Shown here in pieces: positions 19,288 to 28,306 of a stretch of 64,000 nt of DNA. The position numbers were made by a program, and so were the translations under genes. Positions within the stretch are counted from its first letter, which is position 1. Each line of letters opens with the position of its first letter. The DNA comes from Shewanella sp. AS1 (GTDB lineage Bacteria; Pseudomonadota; Gammaproteobacteria; Enterobacterales; Shewanellaceae). The stretch is from assembly GCF_021412565.1 (NCBI RefSeq), contig NZ_JAKCLJ010000001.1, forward strand, positions 885,872 through 949,871, written 5' to 3'. The notes under the pieces are model-generated. The model saw only the letters and a list, made by a program, of their open reading frames with translations, had not been told where the DNA came from and did not search any database.

Positions 19288-20247
19288 ATGAATAACTCAC
19301 AATCTTTAAATAAAGTCGAATTGGTCACTATTGATGAAGACAATGTCGACCAACGCATCGATAATTTTTTGGTCACTAAATTAAAAGGTGTGCCCAAGAG
19401 CATGATCTATCGCATTGTGCGTAAAGGCGAGGTGCGGGTGAATAAGAAACGCATTAAACCTGAGTACAAATTGCAAGAGGGTGATCTGGTGCGAATCCCC
19501 CCGGTGAGAGTGTCAAACAGCGATGAAAAGCCAGGACCGAGTGCCAAGTTGACTAAGGTGTCGCAACTGGAAGATCGCATCCTTTTTGAAGATAAAGCTA
19601 TTATCGTCCTCAATAAGCCGGCTGCCATTGCCGTGCATGGTGGCAGTGGGGTCGACTTTGGCGTGATTGAAGCGATGCGGGCGCTGCGTCCACAGCAGAA
19701 GTTTCTCGAACTGGTACACAGGCTGGATAAAGATACATCGGGTGTCTTGCTGATCGCCAAGAAACGCAGTGCGCTTAAACATCTTCACGACCAGCTGCGT
19801 TATAAGAAGATGCAAAAAGATTATTTGGCTTTAGTACGGGGTGAGTGGCAGAGTCATGACAAGGTGGTCAATGCGCCGCTGTTGAAACTCACCCTTAAAT
19901 CGGGCGAACGCATCGTTAGGGTCAATAAGGAAGGTAAAGCTTCTGAAACCCGTTTTGCGATTAAGCAGCGTTATAAAGGCGCGACATTGGTGCAGGCCAG
20001 TCCGGTTACCGGCAGAACCCATCAGATCAGGGTACATTGCCAATATGCAGGTCATCCTATCGCCTGTGATGAAAAATACAGTGAGCAAAAGTTTGATGAC
20101 AGCATGCGGGCATTAGGCTTGAACCGTCTGTTTTTGCATGCTGCCCAGCTGAGGTTTATTCATCCGGTGACAGAAGAGGTGATGCAGGTGAAAGCGCCTT
20201 TGGATAAAGAACTAGAACAGTTATTAAAGCAGTTGGAAAAAGCATGA
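19288..20247 (+). CDS. rluC: 23S rRNA pseudouridine(955/2504/2580) synthase
   Basis: RluC makes three pseudouridines in 23S rRNA near the peptidyl-transferase centre. With the start at ATG 19288 the protein has 319 residues, the family length: an S4 RNA-binding domain (RIDNFLVTKLKGVPKSMIY, GEVRVNKKRIKPEYKL) and the catalytic domain with HRLDKDTSG, in which Asp147 is the nucleophile. The frame continues upstream to 19033, but those 85 codons have no similarity to the family and cross a candidate -10 (TACAAT at 19254), so they are not included. It overlaps the phosphatase gene downstream by ATGA. Confidence 0.94.
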   Translation: MNNSQSLNKVELVTIDEDNVDQRIDNFLVTKLKGVPKSMIYRIVRKGEVRVNKKRIKPEYKLQEGDLVRIPPVRVSNSDEKPGPSAKLTKVSQLEDRILFEDKAIIVLNKPAAIAVHGGSGVDFGVIEAMRALRPQQKFLELVHRLDKDTSGVLLIAKKRSALKHLHDQLRYKKMQKDYLALVRGEWQSHDKVVNAPLLKLTLKSGERIVRVNKEGKASETRFAIKQRYKGATLVQASPVTGRTHQIRVHCQYAGHPIACDEKYSEQKFDDSMRALGLNRLFLHAAQLRFIHPVTEEVMQVKAPLDKELEQLLKQLEKA

Positions 20248-20900
20248 AACGATATGAGTTAGTCATTTTCGATTGGGATGGCACCCTGATGGATTCCATA
20301 GGCAAAATCGTTGCCTGTATGCAGCAGACGGCGAAAGAGCTGAGTCTGTTAGTACCGAGTGAAGCCGCGGTGCGTGACATTATCGGCTTGTCTATGGATG
20401 AAGCCTTGAATGTGTTACATCCCTCAGCTTGCAGCCAGACGCGCTTGAAAATGATCTCTGTGTATCGTGAACAATACTTACAGCTGAACAAGACGCCGAG
20501 TCCCCTGTTTGAAGGGGCAGAGGAGTTGCTGCTGACATTAAAAGCATCTGGTCATCAATTGGCGGTTGCCACAGGCAAGGCCCGTGCGGGCTTGAATCGT
20601 GTCTTGAATGAGACAGGATTTATCGGCCATTTCCATGCCAGTCGCTGCGCCGATGAAGCCAAGAGTAAACCTGACCCACAGATGCTGCATGAATTACTTG
20701 CACAGCTCAATGTATCCCCTGACAAGGCTATGATGGTAGGGGATTCTATTCATGATCTTAATATGGCGAAGAATGCCGGTATCGATGCCATAGGTGTCAG
20801 TTATGGTGCCCACAGCGAGGTGGTCTTGCAGCAGGCAAGTCCCATTGCCGTAGTGGCTTCACCGCTGGCTATGTTGCCTGTGATATTAGGTCAAGCCTGA
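20244..20900 (+). CDS. HAD-superfamily (subfamily IA) phosphatase
   Basis: A 218-residue HAD hydrolase. Motif I is DWDGTLMDS with the nucleophile and acid Asp pair, motif II is in AVATGKARAG, motif III is Lys in KSKPDP, and motif IV is MVGDSIHDLNMAKNAG. The cap sits between motifs I and II, as in phosphoglycolate phosphatase and pyrophosphatase PpaX. Substrate is unknown. Its ATGA overlap with rluC is a conserved pairing in Shewanella-like genomes as far as I recall, and suggests co-expression, perhaps nucleotide or phosphoglycolate clean-up. Confidence 0.88.
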   Translation: MKRYELVIFDWDGTLMDSIGKIVACMQQTAKELSLLVPSEAAVRDIIGLSMDEALNVLHPSACSQTRLKMISVYREQYLQLNKTPSPLFEGAEELLLTLKASGHQLAVATGKARAGLNRVLNETGFIGHFHASRCADEAKSKPDPQMLHELLAQLNVSPDKAMMVGDSIHDLNMAKNAGIDAIGVSYGAHSEVVLQQASPIAVVASPLAMLPVILGQA

Positions 20901-20931
20901 GCCTGAGATAGCAGCTTTACGACTGGAGTTC

Positions 20932-20964
20932 GAAAAAGCAGGCAGGCGTAATGGCGTGCCTGCT
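20932..20964 (-). terminator. Probable terminator after yceF
   Basis: Inverted repeat AGCAGGCA (20937-20944) and TGCCTGCT (20957-20964) with a 12-base loop. On the minus strand it is followed by five U residues (20936-20932), so it fits the yceF transcript. It also lies 37 bases after the plus-strand phosphatase gene and may stop both. Confidence 0.6.
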
Positions 20965-20982
20965 GTTCTTGTTCCATTTTTC

Positions 20983-21014
20983 TTGCCTTTCTTGCCTTTC
21001 TTGCCTTTCTTGCC
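20983..21014 (+). repeat. 9-bp tandem repeat, 3.5 copies
   Basis: TTGCCTTTC is repeated exactly at 20983-20991, 20992-21000 and 21001-21009, followed by TTGCC, right against the yceF stop codon. It is non-coding on either strand. Confidence 0.9.
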
Positions 21015-21016
21015 GC

Positions 21017-21604
21017 TTATGGATTGAGTACATCCACCCCAAACTCCAGTAGCATTTCGGTTAATAGAATAAGTGGTAAACCTATTAATGCGTTAGGATC
21101 CCGCCCCTCCATCTTAGTAAAGAGGGCTATGCCTAAGCCTTCGCACTTAAAACTGCCAGCACAATAGAGCGGCTGCTCCTGATTCACGTAGTAGCGTATC
21201 TGCTGCTCACTGAGTGTTTTAAAGTGAACACTAAAAGGCTCGCATTGCACACTTATCTCATCGGTATCCAGATTGTACAGTGCCAGAGCGGTATAGAAGG
21301 TGATCTTGCGCCCCGAAAAGCTGCTGAGCTGTTTAATGGCGTTTTCCACCGTCAAGGGTTTACCTAGGATTTGCGTATCGAGCAGCGCCGCTTGATCTGA
21401 GCCTATGATGATGCCGGATGATTTGCCCTTGGCACCAGCCTTGGCTTTATTGACTGCAAGGCGCATCACCATCTTCTGGGCGGTTTCAAAGGCAAGCGGC
21501 GTCTCATCGGTATCGACAGCGCAGGTGTCAAAAGGCAGAGCAAGTTTTTCCATTAACTGTCTACGATAGGGGGATGTGGATGCAAGAAACAGCGGTGGGG
21601 TCAT
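21017..21604 (-). CDS. yceF: 7-methyl-GTP pyrophosphatase, Maf family (YceF)
   Basis: A 195-residue Maf-fold nucleotide pyrophosphatase. It has the family blocks [19 protein letters not shown] and [12 protein letters not shown], and the YceF-specific stretch [16 protein letters not shown] followed by [16 protein letters not shown]. coli YceF hydrolyses m7GTP and is thought to keep modified nucleotides out of nucleic acids. It stands divergent to yceD-rpmF, as in E. coli, with 264 bases between. Confidence 0.93.
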   Translation of the reverse strand: MTPPLFLASTSPYRRQLMEKLALPFDTCAVDTDETPLAFETAQKMVMRLAVNKAKAGAKGKSSGIIIGSDQAALLDTQILGKPLTVENAIKQLSSFSGRKITFYTALALYNLDTDEISVQCEPFSVHFKTLSEQQIRYYVNQEQPLYCAGSFKCEGLGIALFTKMEGRDPNALIGLPLILLTEMLLEFGVDVLNP

Positions 21605-21829
21605 CTTAAAACCTCAAAATCTATGATAAAGGGCGCCAGCATAGGAGCAGATGGTATCAGTTTTCTAAGGAATTAGACTAAAATTAAGCGGTAAATGCGG
21701 CTATTTTAATCGGCGGGGGCTTGAGTCTATATCGGCCCTTGGGTAAAATTCCGCTTCCATTAATTTTGGAGTAATTCGTGAGTTTTTTAGGAATTGCTAT
21801 CTTGATCGCTATCAGGTAACAAATTTTCC

Positions 21830-21857
21830 TTTGACTCCGAGTAATTCAAACTATAAT
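21830..21857 (+). promoter_or_regulatory. Strong promoter of the yceD-rpmF-plsX operon
   Basis: TTTGAC/TTGACT at 21830-21836 and a perfect TATAAT at 21852-21857, spacing 15-16, are followed by the GC-rich discriminator ATGCGCGCC. Such discriminators mark promoters of growth-rate-controlled (stringent) genes, which fits a ribosomal-protein and lipid-synthesis operon. Transcription would begin only about 3-6 bases before the yceD ATG. Confidence 0.75.
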
Positions 21858-21868
21858 ATGCGCGCCTT

Positions 21869-22393
21869 ATGCAAACAGTAAAGATACCGGTTTCAATTGA
21901 TCCAAACCGTGCAGCAGCGAGTAAGCTTTCTTTTGATGGCTTCATTCCTGGTGTGCAGTTAAAACGATTAAATGAGTTAAGTGCCGGCGACTGTTCCGAT
22001 GTGGCAGTGTCGCTTGAATGTGGCGTAGATATACAGGGGATAGTCTACCTGAAAGGGAAGGCTGTGACGGAGCTCACTCTGATTTGTCAACGTTGCATGA
22101 CGCTTTATACCACTGAGGTTACGGTCGACTTTTGTTTTAGCCCTTGCGGGTCTGAGGCAGAAATCGATGAGCTCCCGGATGCGTATGACCCTATTGAGTG
22201 CAATGAGATAGGTGAGGTTCGTCTGCATCAATTGATTGAAGATGAATTGATAATCGCTATGCCTTTGATACCTATGCATGACGACGAAAGTTGTGATGAA
22301 GGGGATCAGGATATAGTCGTAGGCGAGATTGAGCCCGCTCAAGAGGAGCGTCCAAATCCGTTTGCAGTGTTAGAAAAACTGAAGAGCAAGTAA
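21869..22393 (+). CDS. yceD: YceD/DUF177 protein, 23S rRNA accumulation protein
   Basis: A 174-residue DUF177 protein. E. coli YceD is needed for normal 23S rRNA accumulation; the mechanism is unclear. Conserved blocks are the N-terminus MQTVKIPVSIDPNRAA, LICQRCMT, CFSP and the C-terminal PNPFAVLEKLK. The start is fixed by alignment to the E. coli N-terminus. No Shine-Dalgarno precedes it and the probable transcription start is only a few bases upstream, so it may be translated from a leaderless mRNA. rpmF follows 17 bases after. Confidence 0.93.
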   Translation: MQTVKIPVSIDPNRAAASKLSFDGFIPGVQLKRLNELSAGDCSDVAVSLECGVDIQGIVYLKGKAVTELTLICQRCMTLYTTEVTVDFCFSPCGSEAEIDELPDAYDPIECNEIGEVRLHQLIEDELIIAMPLIPMHDDESCDEGDQDIVVGEIEPAQEERPNPFAVLEKLKSK

Positions 22394-22410
22394 TCTAGGA
22401 GACAGGTCAA

Positions 22411-22581
22411 ATGGCTGTACAACAGAATAAAAAATCTCGTTCAAAGCGTGGTATGCGTCGTTCACACGATTCATTGGGCACAGCTCAATTATCTGTAGAC
22501 GCTACTAGCGGTGAACTACACCGTCGTCACAATGTGACTGCAGACGGTTACTACCGTGGTCAAAAGGTTATCAACAAGTAA
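22411..22581 (+). CDS. rpmF: 50S ribosomal protein L32
   Basis: A 56-residue protein, [20 protein letters not shown]..., typical of L32 of proteobacteria, with the basic N-terminal segment that enters the large subunit and no zinc-binding cysteines (the Zn-free form, as in E. coli). AGGAG lies about 10 bases ahead of the ATG. The yceD-rpmF-plsX-fabH linkage joins ribosome production with membrane lipid synthesis, as in E. coli. Confidence 0.98.
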   Translation: MAVQQNKKSRSKRGMRRSHDSLGTAQLSVDATSGELHRRHNVTADGYYRGQKVINK

Positions 22582-22596
22582 TTTGTTGATAAGCTT

Positions 22597-23625
22597 ATGA
22601 CTGATCTGACGCTTGCGTTAGATGCGATGGGGGGCGATATTGGCCCCCGAGTCACAGTGCCTGCAACTCTGCAGGCACTTCGCTTATATCCCTTCTTAAA
22701 TGTCATTTTAATTGGTGATAACGCTCAGATAGAGCCGTTATTGTCTCAGTGTGACAGCAAGCTTTTATCTCGGATTGAAGTTCAGCATACGACGCAAGTC
22801 GTGAAGATGACCGACAGACCGGTTCACGCCCTGCGTAACAGCAAGCAGAGTTCCATGCATCAGGCCATTGAGCTTGTGAGGGATAATCGTGCACATGCCT
22901 GTGTCAGCGCTGGTAATACGGGCGCCTTGATGGCTATCGCCAAAGTTCTGCTTAAAACATTGCCTGGTATAGACAGACCGGCATTAGTCAGCTGCTTACC
23001 ATCGATAAATGACAAACCTGTTTACCTGCTCGATCTCGGAGCCAATGTTTCCTGCTGTTCAGAAACCTTGTTTCAGTTTGCCGTTATGGGCTCAGTATTG
23101 TGTGAGGCGGTTGATAAGAATGCTTCCCCAAAGGTGGCCTTACTCAACGTGGGGATTGAAGAGATAAAAGGTAACGATCAGGTTCAGCAGGCCTCGCAAT
23201 TATTGCAACTATGTCCACGGCTTAACTACACTGGATTTATAGAAGGCGATAATATTTACTCTGGTGAAGTCGATGTTATCGTCTGTGACGGTTTCGTTGG
23301 TAATATCACGTTAAAAACCTCTGAGGGGATCGCAAGACTCCTCGTGCATCAGTTAAAGAAAGGATTAACACAAGGCTTTTTTGTACGGTTAATGGCTAAA
23401 TTAATCGCGCCGCAAATCAATAACGTGTTAAATCAGATGAACCCCGACCACTATAATGGGGCAAGTCTGATAGGATTGCGCGGAATTGTAGTGAAAAGTC
23501 ATGGAAGTGCTGACGAAGCCGCCTATTTGCAAGCAATTAGCTTGGCTGTGACCGAAGCACAACGTCGACTCCCTAAGATGATTGAAGAACGTCTTGAGTC
23601 GATTCTTTTAGATATAAATAACTGA
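22597..23625 (+). CDS. plsX: Phosphate acyltransferase PlsX
   Basis: PlsX converts acyl-ACP to acyl-phosphate, the acyl donor for PlsY, in phospholipid synthesis. The 342-residue product begins [23 protein letters not shown], which is the family N-terminus, and continues with [33 protein letters not shown] and [16 protein letters not shown]. The ATG is 15 bases after rpmF and fabH begins 9 bases after its stop, so the genes are in one operon. Confidence 0.96.
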   Translation: MTDLTLALDAMGGDIGPRVTVPATLQALRLYPFLNVILIGDNAQIEPLLSQCDSKLLSRIEVQHTTQVVKMTDRPVHALRNSKQSSMHQAIELVRDNRAHACVSAGNTGALMAIAKVLLKTLPGIDRPALVSCLPSINDKPVYLLDLGANVSCCSETLFQFAVMGSVLCEAVDKNASPKVALLNVGIEEIKGNDQVQQASQLLQLCPRLNYTGFIEGDNIYSGEVDVIVCDGFVGNITLKTSEGIARLLVHQLKKGLTQGFFVRLMAKLIAPQINNVLNQMNPDHYNGASLIGLRGIVVKSHGSADEAAYLQAISLAVTEAQRRLPKMIEERLESILLDINN

Positions 23626-23634
23626 TATTTCCTT

Positions 23635-24594
23635 ATGCATACAAAAATTCTCGGAACGGGCAGTTATGTGCCAGCGCAAGTTCGTAGCAATCAGGATCTG
23701 GAAAAGATGGTGGAAACCAGTGACCAGTGGATTGTTGAACGAACCGGTATTTCAGAGCGCAGAATAGCAGCCAGTGATGAATCTGTTACCACCATGGGGC
23801 ATCAAGCTGCTTTAAAAGCACTTGAAATGGCGGGCATTAAAGCCAGTGAATTGGACATGATTGTCTGCGGCACGACCAGTGCCGATAATGCATTTCCTGC
23901 AGCGGCCTGTGAAATCCAAGCATTATTAGGGGTGCATACCATCCCAGCCTTCGACGTGGCAGCGGCTTGCTCAGGATTCGTTTATGCACTGTCAGTTGCG
24001 GATCAATTTGTTAAAACCGGGGCGATGAAAAAAGTGCTGGTCATAGGTGCCGATGTGCTCTCACGTCTTTGTCATCCAGAGGATCGTTCAACCATTATCC
24101 TGTTCGGTGATGGTGCGGGCGCTGCTGTGATTGGTGCATCCGATACCCCTGGTATTTTATCGACCCATATTTATGCCGATGGCCGCCAGGGCGATCTGCT
24201 TAAATGCCTTCTTCCCTCTCGTACTGGAGAATCGTCAGACGCCAATGGCTTTATGACGATGAAAGGTAACGATGTCTTTAAAGTGGCTGTGACACAACTG
24301 TCACATGTCGTCACTGAAACACTGCGACTCAACCAGATAGATAAATCGGAAATCGACTGGTTAGTCCCCCATCAAGCTAACTTCCGTATCATTAAGGCCA
24401 CGGCGAAAAAGCTGGATATGAGCTTAGATAAAGTCGTTCTCACTTTGGCCAAACACGGTAACACGTCGGCCGCTTCTGTGCCGATCGCCTTAGATGAGGC
24501 GGTCCGTGATGGGCGCATTCAACGTGGTCAGCTATTATTGTTAGAAGCTTTTGGTGCCGGTTTTGCTTGGGGCAGTGCATTAGTTCGTTTTTAA
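23635..24594 (+). CDS. fabH: 3-oxoacyl-ACP synthase III
   Basis: FabH condenses acetyl-CoA with malonyl-ACP to begin each fatty acid. The 319-residue thiolase-fold enzyme has catalytic Cys112 in DVAAACSGF, the His in VPHQANFRI and the Asn in [11 protein letters not shown], with the N-terminal start block [13 protein letters not shown]. Length matches E. coli FabH (317). It sits between plsX and fabD; no second, branched-chain-type paralogue is seen in the window. Confidence 0.96.
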   Translation: MHTKILGTGSYVPAQVRSNQDLEKMVETSDQWIVERTGISERRIAASDESVTTMGHQAALKALEMAGIKASELDMIVCGTTSADNAFPAAACEIQALLGVHTIPAFDVAAACSGFVYALSVADQFVKTGAMKKVLVIGADVLSRLCHPEDRSTIILFGDGAGAAVIGASDTPGILSTHIYADGRQGDLLKCLLPSRTGESSDANGFMTMKGNDVFKVAVTQLSHVVTETLRLNQIDKSEIDWLVPHQANFRIIKATAKKLDMSLDKVVLTLAKHGNTSAASVPIALDEAVRDGRIQRGQLLLLEAFGAGFAWGSALVRF

Positions 24595-24629
24595 GCTATA
24601 ATAGTTTGATTTCAAAAAGGTATATAAGA

Positions 24630-25556
24630 ATGGAAAAAATCGCTTATGTTTTTCCTGGGCAAGGTTCTCAGGCCGTGGGTATGTTGGCCGAACTTGCTGC
24701 AGAACATGAGATTGTTGCGCAAACCTTTGCTGAGGCAAGCGAAGTATTAGGCTACGATTTGTGGCAACTGGTTCAGGTAGGTCCTGCTGAAAGCTTAAAT
24801 GAAACAGATAAAACTCAGCCTGCGCTGTTAACTGCCAGTGTTGCCATCTGGCGCGTGATTGAGTCATTAGGTGTGGCCAAGCCAGAAGTGCTTGCGGGTC
24901 ATAGCCTTGGTGAATATTCGGCATTAGTGTGCGCCGGAGTGATCAAGTTTGCCGATGCGGTGAAATTGGTTGAGCTACGTGGTCAATTGATGCAGCAAGC
25001 TGTGCCTGCAGGTACTGGGGCTATGTACGCCATTATTGGCTTGGAAAATGATGAAATCCAGAAGGCTTGTGAGCAATCAGCCCAAGGTGCAGTAGTCAGT
25101 CCAGTTAACTTTAACAGTCCTGGTCAGGTCGTGATTGCCGGTGAGAAAGAGGCGGTTGAGCGCGCCGCATCCGCCTGTAAAGAAGCGGGAGCCAAAATGG
25201 CCGTTGCTTTGCCTGTGAGCGTGCCTTCACATTGCCAATTAATGAAGCCTGCAGCCGATAAGCTGGCCGATACATTAGCCACAATCGATTTTTCTGAGCC
25301 TGCAATCAAAGTGATCAACAACGTTGATGTGGCTACACCAGTGACTGCTGCTGAGATTAAAGATGCTCTGATCCGTCAGCTCTACTGCCCTGTAAGATGG
25401 TCAGAAACGGTTGAAGCGATGGCGGCAGACGGAGTGACACAGTTAGTTGAAGTAGGTCCAGGTAAAGTGTTAACTGGACTTGCAAAAAGAATCAATCGCT
25501 CTCTTGGGGCCAAGGTTGCCAACGATCCAGCTACTGTTGCGGTATTGAGTGAGTAA
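24630..25556 (+). CDS. fabD: Malonyl-CoA:ACP transacylase
   Basis: FabD loads malonate from CoA onto acyl carrier protein. The 308-residue protein has the N-terminal FPGQGSQAVGM and the nucleophile elbow GHSLGEY, with Ser92 as in E. coli; the His and Gln of the active site lie in VPSHCQLM and VEVGPGKVLTGL. The frame extends upstream into fabH, but ATG 24630 (MEKIAYVFPGQG) is the family start, with AAAAGG about 9 bases ahead. Confidence 0.97.
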   Translation: MEKIAYVFPGQGSQAVGMLAELAAEHEIVAQTFAEASEVLGYDLWQLVQVGPAESLNETDKTQPALLTASVAIWRVIESLGVAKPEVLAGHSLGEYSALVCAGVIKFADAVKLVELRGQLMQQAVPAGTGAMYAIIGLENDEIQKACEQSAQGAVVSPVNFNSPGQVVIAGEKEAVERAASACKEAGAKMAVALPVSVPSHCQLMKPAADKLADTLATIDFSEPAIKVINNVDVATPVTAAEIKDALIRQLYCPVRWSETVEAMAADGVTQLVEVGPGKVLTGLAKRINRSLGAKVANDPATVAVLSE

Positions 25557-25566
25557 AGGAGTTATT

Positions 25567-26313
25567 ATGGGTTTTAGCATTGATTTAACAGGTAAAGTGG
25601 CTTTAGTGACAGGCGCGAGTCGTGGTATTGGCCGCGCGGTTGCAGAGACGCTAGTGCAGGCTGGCGCAATAGTGATCGGTACTGCGACCAGTGAGCGTGG
25701 CGCCGAGTCTATCCAGGCATACTTAGGCGACAAGGGTCACGGCATGGTACTCAATGTCACCGATCCTGAATCTATCGCACAATTATTTGACTCAATCAAA
25801 GAAAAAGCTGGCGATGTTGATATTCTGGTTAATAATGCGGGTATCACCCGTGATAATTTATTGATGCGCATGAAAGAGGATGAATGGGTTGATATCATAG
25901 ATACTAACCTTACTTCACTTTATCGCACCTCTAAGCCGGTGCTTCGCGCTATGATGAAGAAACGCGGTGGCCGTATTATTAATATCGGCTCTGTTGTAGG
26001 TACAATGGGCAATCCAGGTCAAACAAACTATTGTGCGGCCAAGGCTGGCTTAATTGGATTTACAAAATCTCTTGCAAGAGAGGTTGCATCTCGTCAAATA
26101 ACAGTGAATGCTATTGCTCCTGGATTTATCCAGACTGATATGACGGATGAGCTGACTGAAGAGCAGCAACAAGGTATCATGTCCCAAGTTCCGATGGAAA
26201 GATTAGGTCAACCGCAAGAAATTGCGAATGCAGTACTATTTTTAGCTTCGGATTCAGCTGCTTACATTACAGGGGAAACTCTGCATGTAAACGGCGGCAT
26301 GTATATGGTTTAA
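25567..26313 (+). CDS. fabG: 3-oxoacyl-ACP reductase
   Basis: FabG performs the first reduction of the elongation cycle, using NADPH. It is a 248-residue short-chain dehydrogenase with TGASRGIG (residues 15-22), NNAG, catalytic Ser142, Tyr155 and Lys159 (YxxxK in NYCAAKAG), and the C-terminal VNGGMYMV. The start at ATG 25567, after AAAGGAG, gives the family N-terminus. The upstream GTG/ATG in the same frame overlaps the fabD end and is less likely. Confidence 0.97.
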   Translation: MGFSIDLTGKVALVTGASRGIGRAVAETLVQAGAIVIGTATSERGAESIQAYLGDKGHGMVLNVTDPESIAQLFDSIKEKAGDVDILVNNAGITRDNLLMRMKEDEWVDIIDTNLTSLYRTSKPVLRAMMKKRGGRIINIGSVVGTMGNPGQTNYCAAKAGLIGFTKSLAREVASRQITVNAIAPGFIQTDMTDELTEEQQQGIMSQVPMERLGQPQEIANAVLFLASDSAAYITGETLHVNGGMYMV

Positions 26314-26323
26314 TCAATTAGTC

Positions 26324-26350
26324 TTGACAACTAACTGATTTTGATTGAAT
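26324..26350 (+). promoter_or_regulatory. Candidate acpP promoter
   Basis: A consensus -35 TTGACA (26324-26329) lies just past the fabG stop, and TTGAAT (26345-26350) follows after 15 bases. The spacing is short, so this is a weak match, but acpP of E. coli also has its own strong promoter after fabG. Confidence 0.35.
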
Positions 26351-26355
26351 TTGGG

Positions 26356-26453
26356 CGTAAATTTACGTAGGTTTCGTGGTTTGACCACAAAAGTTAAGCT
26401 TGCATTGTGTGCCAAATTGAATAAACTACTCGCAATCTTACGCAAGTGCGTAA
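26356..26453 (+). other. Three palindromes in the acpP leader
   Basis: Between fabG and acpP lie a perfect 12-base palindrome CGTAAATTTACG (26356-26367), a hairpin GTGGT-TTG-ACCAC (26376-26388), and TTACGCA-AG-TGCGTAA (26438-26453). They may be operator sites or structure in the acpP mRNA leader; the sequence alone does not separate the two. Confidence 0.6.
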
Positions 26454-26474
26454 TTTGAATAGGAAAGAAAACTA

Positions 26475-26708
26475 ATGAGCAACATCGAAGAACGTGTAAA
26501 GAAAATCATTATCGAGCAACTGGGCGTTAAAGAAGAAGACGTTAAACCAGCAGCATCTTTCGTAGACGACCTAGGTGCAGATTCTCTGGACACCGTTGAG
26601 TTGGTAATGGCTCTAGAAGAAGAGTTTGATACTGAGATCCCTGATGAAGAAGCTGAGAAGATCACTACTGTTCAAGCAGCGATCGACTACGTTTCTAAGA
26701 ATCAGTAA
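26475..26708 (+). CDS. acpP: Acyl carrier protein
   Basis: A 77-residue acidic helical protein that carries growing acyl chains on phosphopantetheine attached at Ser37 in [13 protein letters not shown]. The N-terminus [18 protein letters not shown] is near-invariant in gammaproteobacteria. AGGA is 10 bases before the ATG. It sits between fabG and fabF and has its own strong terminator, consistent with very high expression from a short transcript. Confidence 0.98.
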   Translation: MSNIEERVKKIIIEQLGVKEEDVKPAASFVDDLGADSLDTVELVMALEEEFDTEIPDEEAEKITTVQAAIDYVSKNQ

Positions 26709-26721
26709 TACTGAATTCTAG

Positions 26722-26753
26722 AAAACAGGCGGCAATTATGCCGCCTGTTTTTG
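26722..26753 (+). terminator. Intrinsic terminator after acpP
   Basis: A 12-bp perfect stem, AAAACAGGCGGC (26722-26733) with GCCGCCTGTTTT (26740-26751), loop AATTAT, and a U-run. It lies 14 bases after the acpP stop and separates acpP from fabF. Confidence 0.92.
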
Positions 26754-26895
26754 TTTTAGGTTTATGATAATTTCCTTCGTGTTTATCTGCTATGGATAAA
26801 CCATTGGTTTTTATCGGCTATAAACTACACTTTAATCTTATTCTTTGTCTCCTTAATGGGGCAGATGGTCATTACTTTAGTTAGAAGGTGAAAAC

Positions 26896-28137
26896 GTGTC
26901 TAAACGTCGTGTAGTCGTAACAGGTCTTGGTCTCGTCACTCCTGTAGGCAATACCGTTGATACGTCCTGGCAAGCATTGCTCGCGGGACAAAGCGGTATC
27001 GCGCCCATAACCAAATTTGATGCAACTGAGTTCGGCACTCGGATCAGTGGATCAGTTAAAGATTTTGATGTGGAGCAATACTTGTCAAAGAAAGATGCCC
27101 GCAAGATGGATCTGTTTATTCAGTATGGTTTAGCCGCTGGTATCCAAGCGATAAACGATGCGGGATTGGATATGACACAGGAAGATCCAACTCGAGTCGG
27201 TACCGCAATCGGTGCTGGTATGGGGGGGATGCCTTTGATTGAAGCTGCGCATACAAGCCTGCTTAATGGCGGTCCGCGTAAGATCTCGCCATTCTTCGTG
27301 CCTAGTACCATCATCAACATGGTGGCCGGTCACTTGTCTATCATGTATGGCATGACAGGGCCTAACTTTGCCGTTACAACTGCTTGTACCACTGGGGTGC
27401 ATAATATCGGTTTCGCGGCCCGTACTATTGCCTATGGCGATGCCGATGTAATGATTGCCGGCGGCGCAGAAGATGTCACTTGTCCATTAGCCGTTGGCGG
27501 ATTTGGTTCGGCCAAAGCCTTATCGACTCGCAATGAGGATCCTACCGCAGCCAGCCGTCCATGGGATAAAGACCGTGATGGTTTTGTGATTGGCGACGGT
27601 GCCGGTGTGTTAGTGATGGAAGAGTATGAACATGCGAAAGCCCGCGGCGCGACTATTTATGGCGAGCTGGTTGGCTTTGGTATGAGTGGTGATGCCTTCC
27701 ACATGACTTCGCCTCCAGCAGAAGGCACAGGTGCGGCAGCCGCGATGGAAAACGCGATTAAAGATGCAGGCGTAGATAAGCAGTTAGTGGGTTATATCAA
27801 CGCCCACGGTACTTCGACCCCTGCTGGTGATAAGGCGGAAGTGGCGGCAGTTAAGTCTGTGTTTGGTCAGCATGCCTATGATCTGCTGGTGAGCTCGACC
27901 AAATCGATGACGGGTCATCTTTTAGGTGCCGCAGGCTCTGTTGAGGCGATCATTACCCTATTGGCGCTGCGCGATCAGATGGTGCCGCCTACTATCAACT
28001 TAGATAACCCAGACGAAGGCTGTGATCTTGACTTCGTGCCCCACAAAGCCCGTGAACACAGCTTCGATTATGCGCTGTGTAACTCCTTTGGCTTCGGCGG
28101 GACTAACGGTTCATTGCTGTTTAAGCGCGGCGAGTAA
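26896..28137 (+). CDS. fabF: 3-oxoacyl-ACP synthase II
   Basis: FabF elongates acyl-ACP with malonyl-ACP, with a special role in making cis-vaccenate. The 413-residue enzyme starts at GTG ([18 protein letters not shown]), with AGAAGG about 8 bases ahead. It has nucleophile Cys164 in [10 protein letters not shown] and the histidines in [11 protein letters not shown] and [12 protein letters not shown]. The residue two after Cys is Thr where E. coli has Ser. It has its own upstream region of 187 bases after the acpP terminator and is probably transcribed separately. Confidence 0.96.
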   Translation: MSKRRVVVTGLGLVTPVGNTVDTSWQALLAGQSGIAPITKFDATEFGTRISGSVKDFDVEQYLSKKDARKMDLFIQYGLAAGIQAINDAGLDMTQEDPTRVGTAIGAGMGGMPLIEAAHTSLLNGGPRKISPFFVPSTIINMVAGHLSIMYGMTGPNFAVTTACTTGVHNIGFAARTIAYGDADVMIAGGAEDVTCPLAVGGFGSAKALSTRNEDPTAASRPWDKDRDGFVIGDGAGVLVMEEYEHAKARGATIYGELVGFGMSGDAFHMTSPPAEGTGAAAAMENAIKDAGVDKQLVGYINAHGTSTPAGDKAEVAAVKSVFGQHAYDLLVSSTKSMTGHLLGAAGSVEAIITLLALRDQMVPPTINLDNPDEGCDLDFVPHKAREHSFDYALCNSFGFGGTNGSLLFKRGE

Positions 28138-28153
28138 TTACACTTGCTATGTT

Positions 28154-28179
28154 AAAAAGCACCTTAGGGTGCTTTTTTT
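28154..28179 (+). terminator. Intrinsic terminator after fabF
   Basis: A 10-bp stem AAAAAGCACC/GGTGCTTTTT with loop TTAG and a seven-U tail, starting 17 bases after the fabF stop. Confidence 0.93.
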
Positions 28180-28306
28180 GTGATTTTTTCGCCTAAATCG
28201 AGTCGAAGACCCACTGGGAGCCTAGGGGAATTCTGTTATCGGATGAATCTTAGATATTCGAGCCGCATATTTTGCAGTAAACTTTAGCAAAAGGACAAAG
28301 AGGGTG

